This document shows, in pieces, positions 7,021 through 8,063 of a DNA stretch of 8,063 nucleotides (the first letter of the stretch is position 1; each line of letters starts with the position of its first letter). The DNA lies in the NCBI GenBank assembly GCA_937859895.1, contig CALMAV010000551.1, positions 1 through 8,063 on the forward strand, given 5' to 3'. Origin of the DNA: an uncultured Bryobacterales bacterium (lineage in GTDB: Bacteria > Acidobacteriota > Terriglobia > Bryobacterales > Bryobacteraceae). The translations under genes were made by a program, and so were the position numbers. A model generated the notes under the pieces. The model saw only the letters and a list, made by a program, of their open reading frames with translations. It was not told the DNA's origin and did not search any database.

Positions 7021-8063
7021 TTAATAGGTCTTGGCCAACCGCTCCTCGTCCAGAACAGCAGATTGTCCTACAGATTCAATCGGCTCAAGTCCTGCTTGCT
7101 GATCTACAGGCGTCGGCACCAATACCTCGCAAATGCGAGCCACCCCAAAAGGGAGATCGTAGTTGGCAAGAAAAGCGCGTCTTGCTTGTGCCCCCGCAAC
7201 TCTGACGAGGCTGGGATTGGACTCCAAATGCCGTAGTACGGCTAAGAGGCCTTTCACGTCTCCGCACTCGACCTGCCAGCCGCAATCAAATCTCTCGATC
7301 AGCTGAGCAACCGTAGACTCTCGAGGACCGATGTACAGAATGGGCCTACCTGCGGCCATGAGTCCGTAGGCTTTGCTCGGTACCACAGACCCAAGGCAGG
7401 AATTTTGTTGAGTGATTAGCCCGACATGGCCGCTTCCAAGACTCTCACCAAGACTGGCTTTCGGGCTGTAGGGCCGGAACTCTGCGTTAGAAATCGAGTG
7501 AGTCTTACAGAATTCTTCTATCTTGATCCGCCGCGCTCCCGATCCCGCGAACACGAACTTGTAGCTCGCATTGTCCTTGAGTGCTAGGAGAGCGCCAGAG
7601 ATAGTCTCGATATCATGAGCTAATCCCAAGTTGCCGGAATAGAGAACGGTGAACGGCACCTCTGGCGGCCAATTCACAGGGGTAATGATTCGGCTATCTG
7701 CCCAATTTTCTGCAACGCTGATTTTGTCGCTCGGAATGCCACGACGTTTCATCCGCTCACGCATGCATTGACCCAGGACGATCACTCCGTCAGCGTGTCT
7801 TCGGGTGTAGTCGGCTATCGCTCCTACAACCTTGTCAGGTAGGCTGCCAGCCTCGACGTATCCCAAGTCGATCGCTACGTCCGGGTACACATCCATCTCC
7901 CAAATGATGTGCCGCGATTTCCGAAAAGCTTGCAGGAAGCGGCCAACTGTCGACAGCAGAGGCGGAGTTGTTAAGGTGACAACCAAGTCAGGGCGCGGAA
8001 CACGCGAACCCGTCCACAAACAACCAAAAAAGAAAGATGCATAAGAGCCGACTCGCCCTAATA
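7021..8063 (-). CDS. WbuB-like GT4 glycosyltransferase, 5' end beyond right edge
   Basis: The minus-strand frame is open from the TAA at 7021 to the right edge (346 visible residues), and the protein begins outside the window. The TTG at 8019 is not its start: the codons before it read 'GRVGSYASFFFGCLWTG', which continues the conserved N-lobe of WbuB-like family 4 glycosyltransferases, followed by 'RPDLVVTLTTPPLL' and 'EMDVYPDVAIDLG'. In the C-lobe, 'LYSGNLGLAHDIETI' (bases about 7600-7641) and 'PSKAYGLMAAGRPILY' (about 7330-7380) are the usual nucleotide-sugar-binding elements; the second matches the GT4 'SK..E.MAAGRP' signature with Tyr in place of the usual Glu. It should act in the cytosol or at the membrane, adding a sugar to a lipid-linked acceptor. 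The WecA-like gene 11 bases downstream makes glycan assembly very likely. The last 30 or so residues are hydrophilic and look non-conserved. Confidence 0.88.
   Translation of the reverse strand, partial: LGRVGSYASFFFGCLWTGSRVPRPDLVVTLTTPPLLSTVGRFLQAFRKSRHIIWEMDVYPDVAIDLGYVEAGSLPDKVVGAIADYTRRHADGVIVLGQCMRERMKRRGIPSDKISVAENWADSRIITPVNWPPEVPFTVLYSGNLGLAHDIETISGALLALKDNASYKFVFAGSGARRIKIEEFCKTHSISNAEFRPYSPKASLGESLGSGHVGLITQQNSCLGSVVPSKAYGLMAAGRPILYIGPRESTVAQLIERFDCGWQVECGDVKGLLAVLRHLESNPSLVRVAGAQARRAFLANYDLPFGVARICEVLVPTPVDQQAGLEPIESVGQSAVLDEERLAKTY

Noticed and set aside
6819..7205. Plus-strand open frame of 128 codons across the junction of the two glycan genes
   Set aside because: It is antisense to two clear genes and shows no domain, membrane or signal pattern.
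8017..8019. TTG as the start of the right-hand glycosyltransferase
   Set aside because: The frame stays open upstream to the window edge and encodes residues that fit the conserved N-lobe of WbuB-like enzymes, so the true start lies outside.

Overview
This window looks like chromosomal DNA from a free-living bacterium of moderate G+C content, most likely an Acidobacteriota member. That guess rests only on the style of the proteins: an SSS symporter with the 'MSGMAGN' helix, a WecA-like transferase with a long cytosolic tail, and a short L-fucose-isomerase-like protein. No ribosomal marker is present to confirm it. The window is densely coded. It holds seven genes, two of them cut by the window edges, and two intergenic gaps of about 75 bases. 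There is no stretch over 300 bases without a gene, and I see no tRNA, rRNA, CRISPR array or insertion sequence.

Left block (1-3900, all minus strand; transcription runs from 3900 towards 1): a tight operon-like run of SSS-family sodium/solute symporter (2167-3900), a 71-residue two-helix membrane protein (1943-2158), an L-fucose-isomerase-like sugar isomerase (518-1942) and the N-terminal part of a GT4-type glycosyltransferase (1-512). The gaps are 8, 0 and 5 bases, so the four genes are probably co-transcribed. The likely logic is sugar uptake (symporter, perhaps with the small protein as a partner), then aldose/ketose interconversion. A glycosyltransferase gene follows directly.

Middle (3901-5507): a 77-base divergent intergenic region carries a good sigma70-type promoter for the plus-strand gene and a perfect 6+1+6 inverted repeat just upstream of its -35 box. 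The plus-strand gene (3978-5456) is an APC-superfamily amino acid permease. It is followed by a bulged hairpin and a T run that fit an intrinsic terminator.

Right block (5531-8063, minus strand): a GT4 glycosyltransferase of the WbuB-like type, which enters from beyond the right edge, is followed 11 bases later by a WecA-like polyprenyl-phosphate sugar-1-phosphate transferase with an unusual cytosolic C-terminal extension of about 150 residues. These two genes point to synthesis of a surface polysaccharide or lipid-linked glycan. The transport/isomerase module therefore sits inside, or at the border of, a polysaccharide locus. The least-described items are the 71-residue membrane protein and the tail of the WecA-like enzyme.
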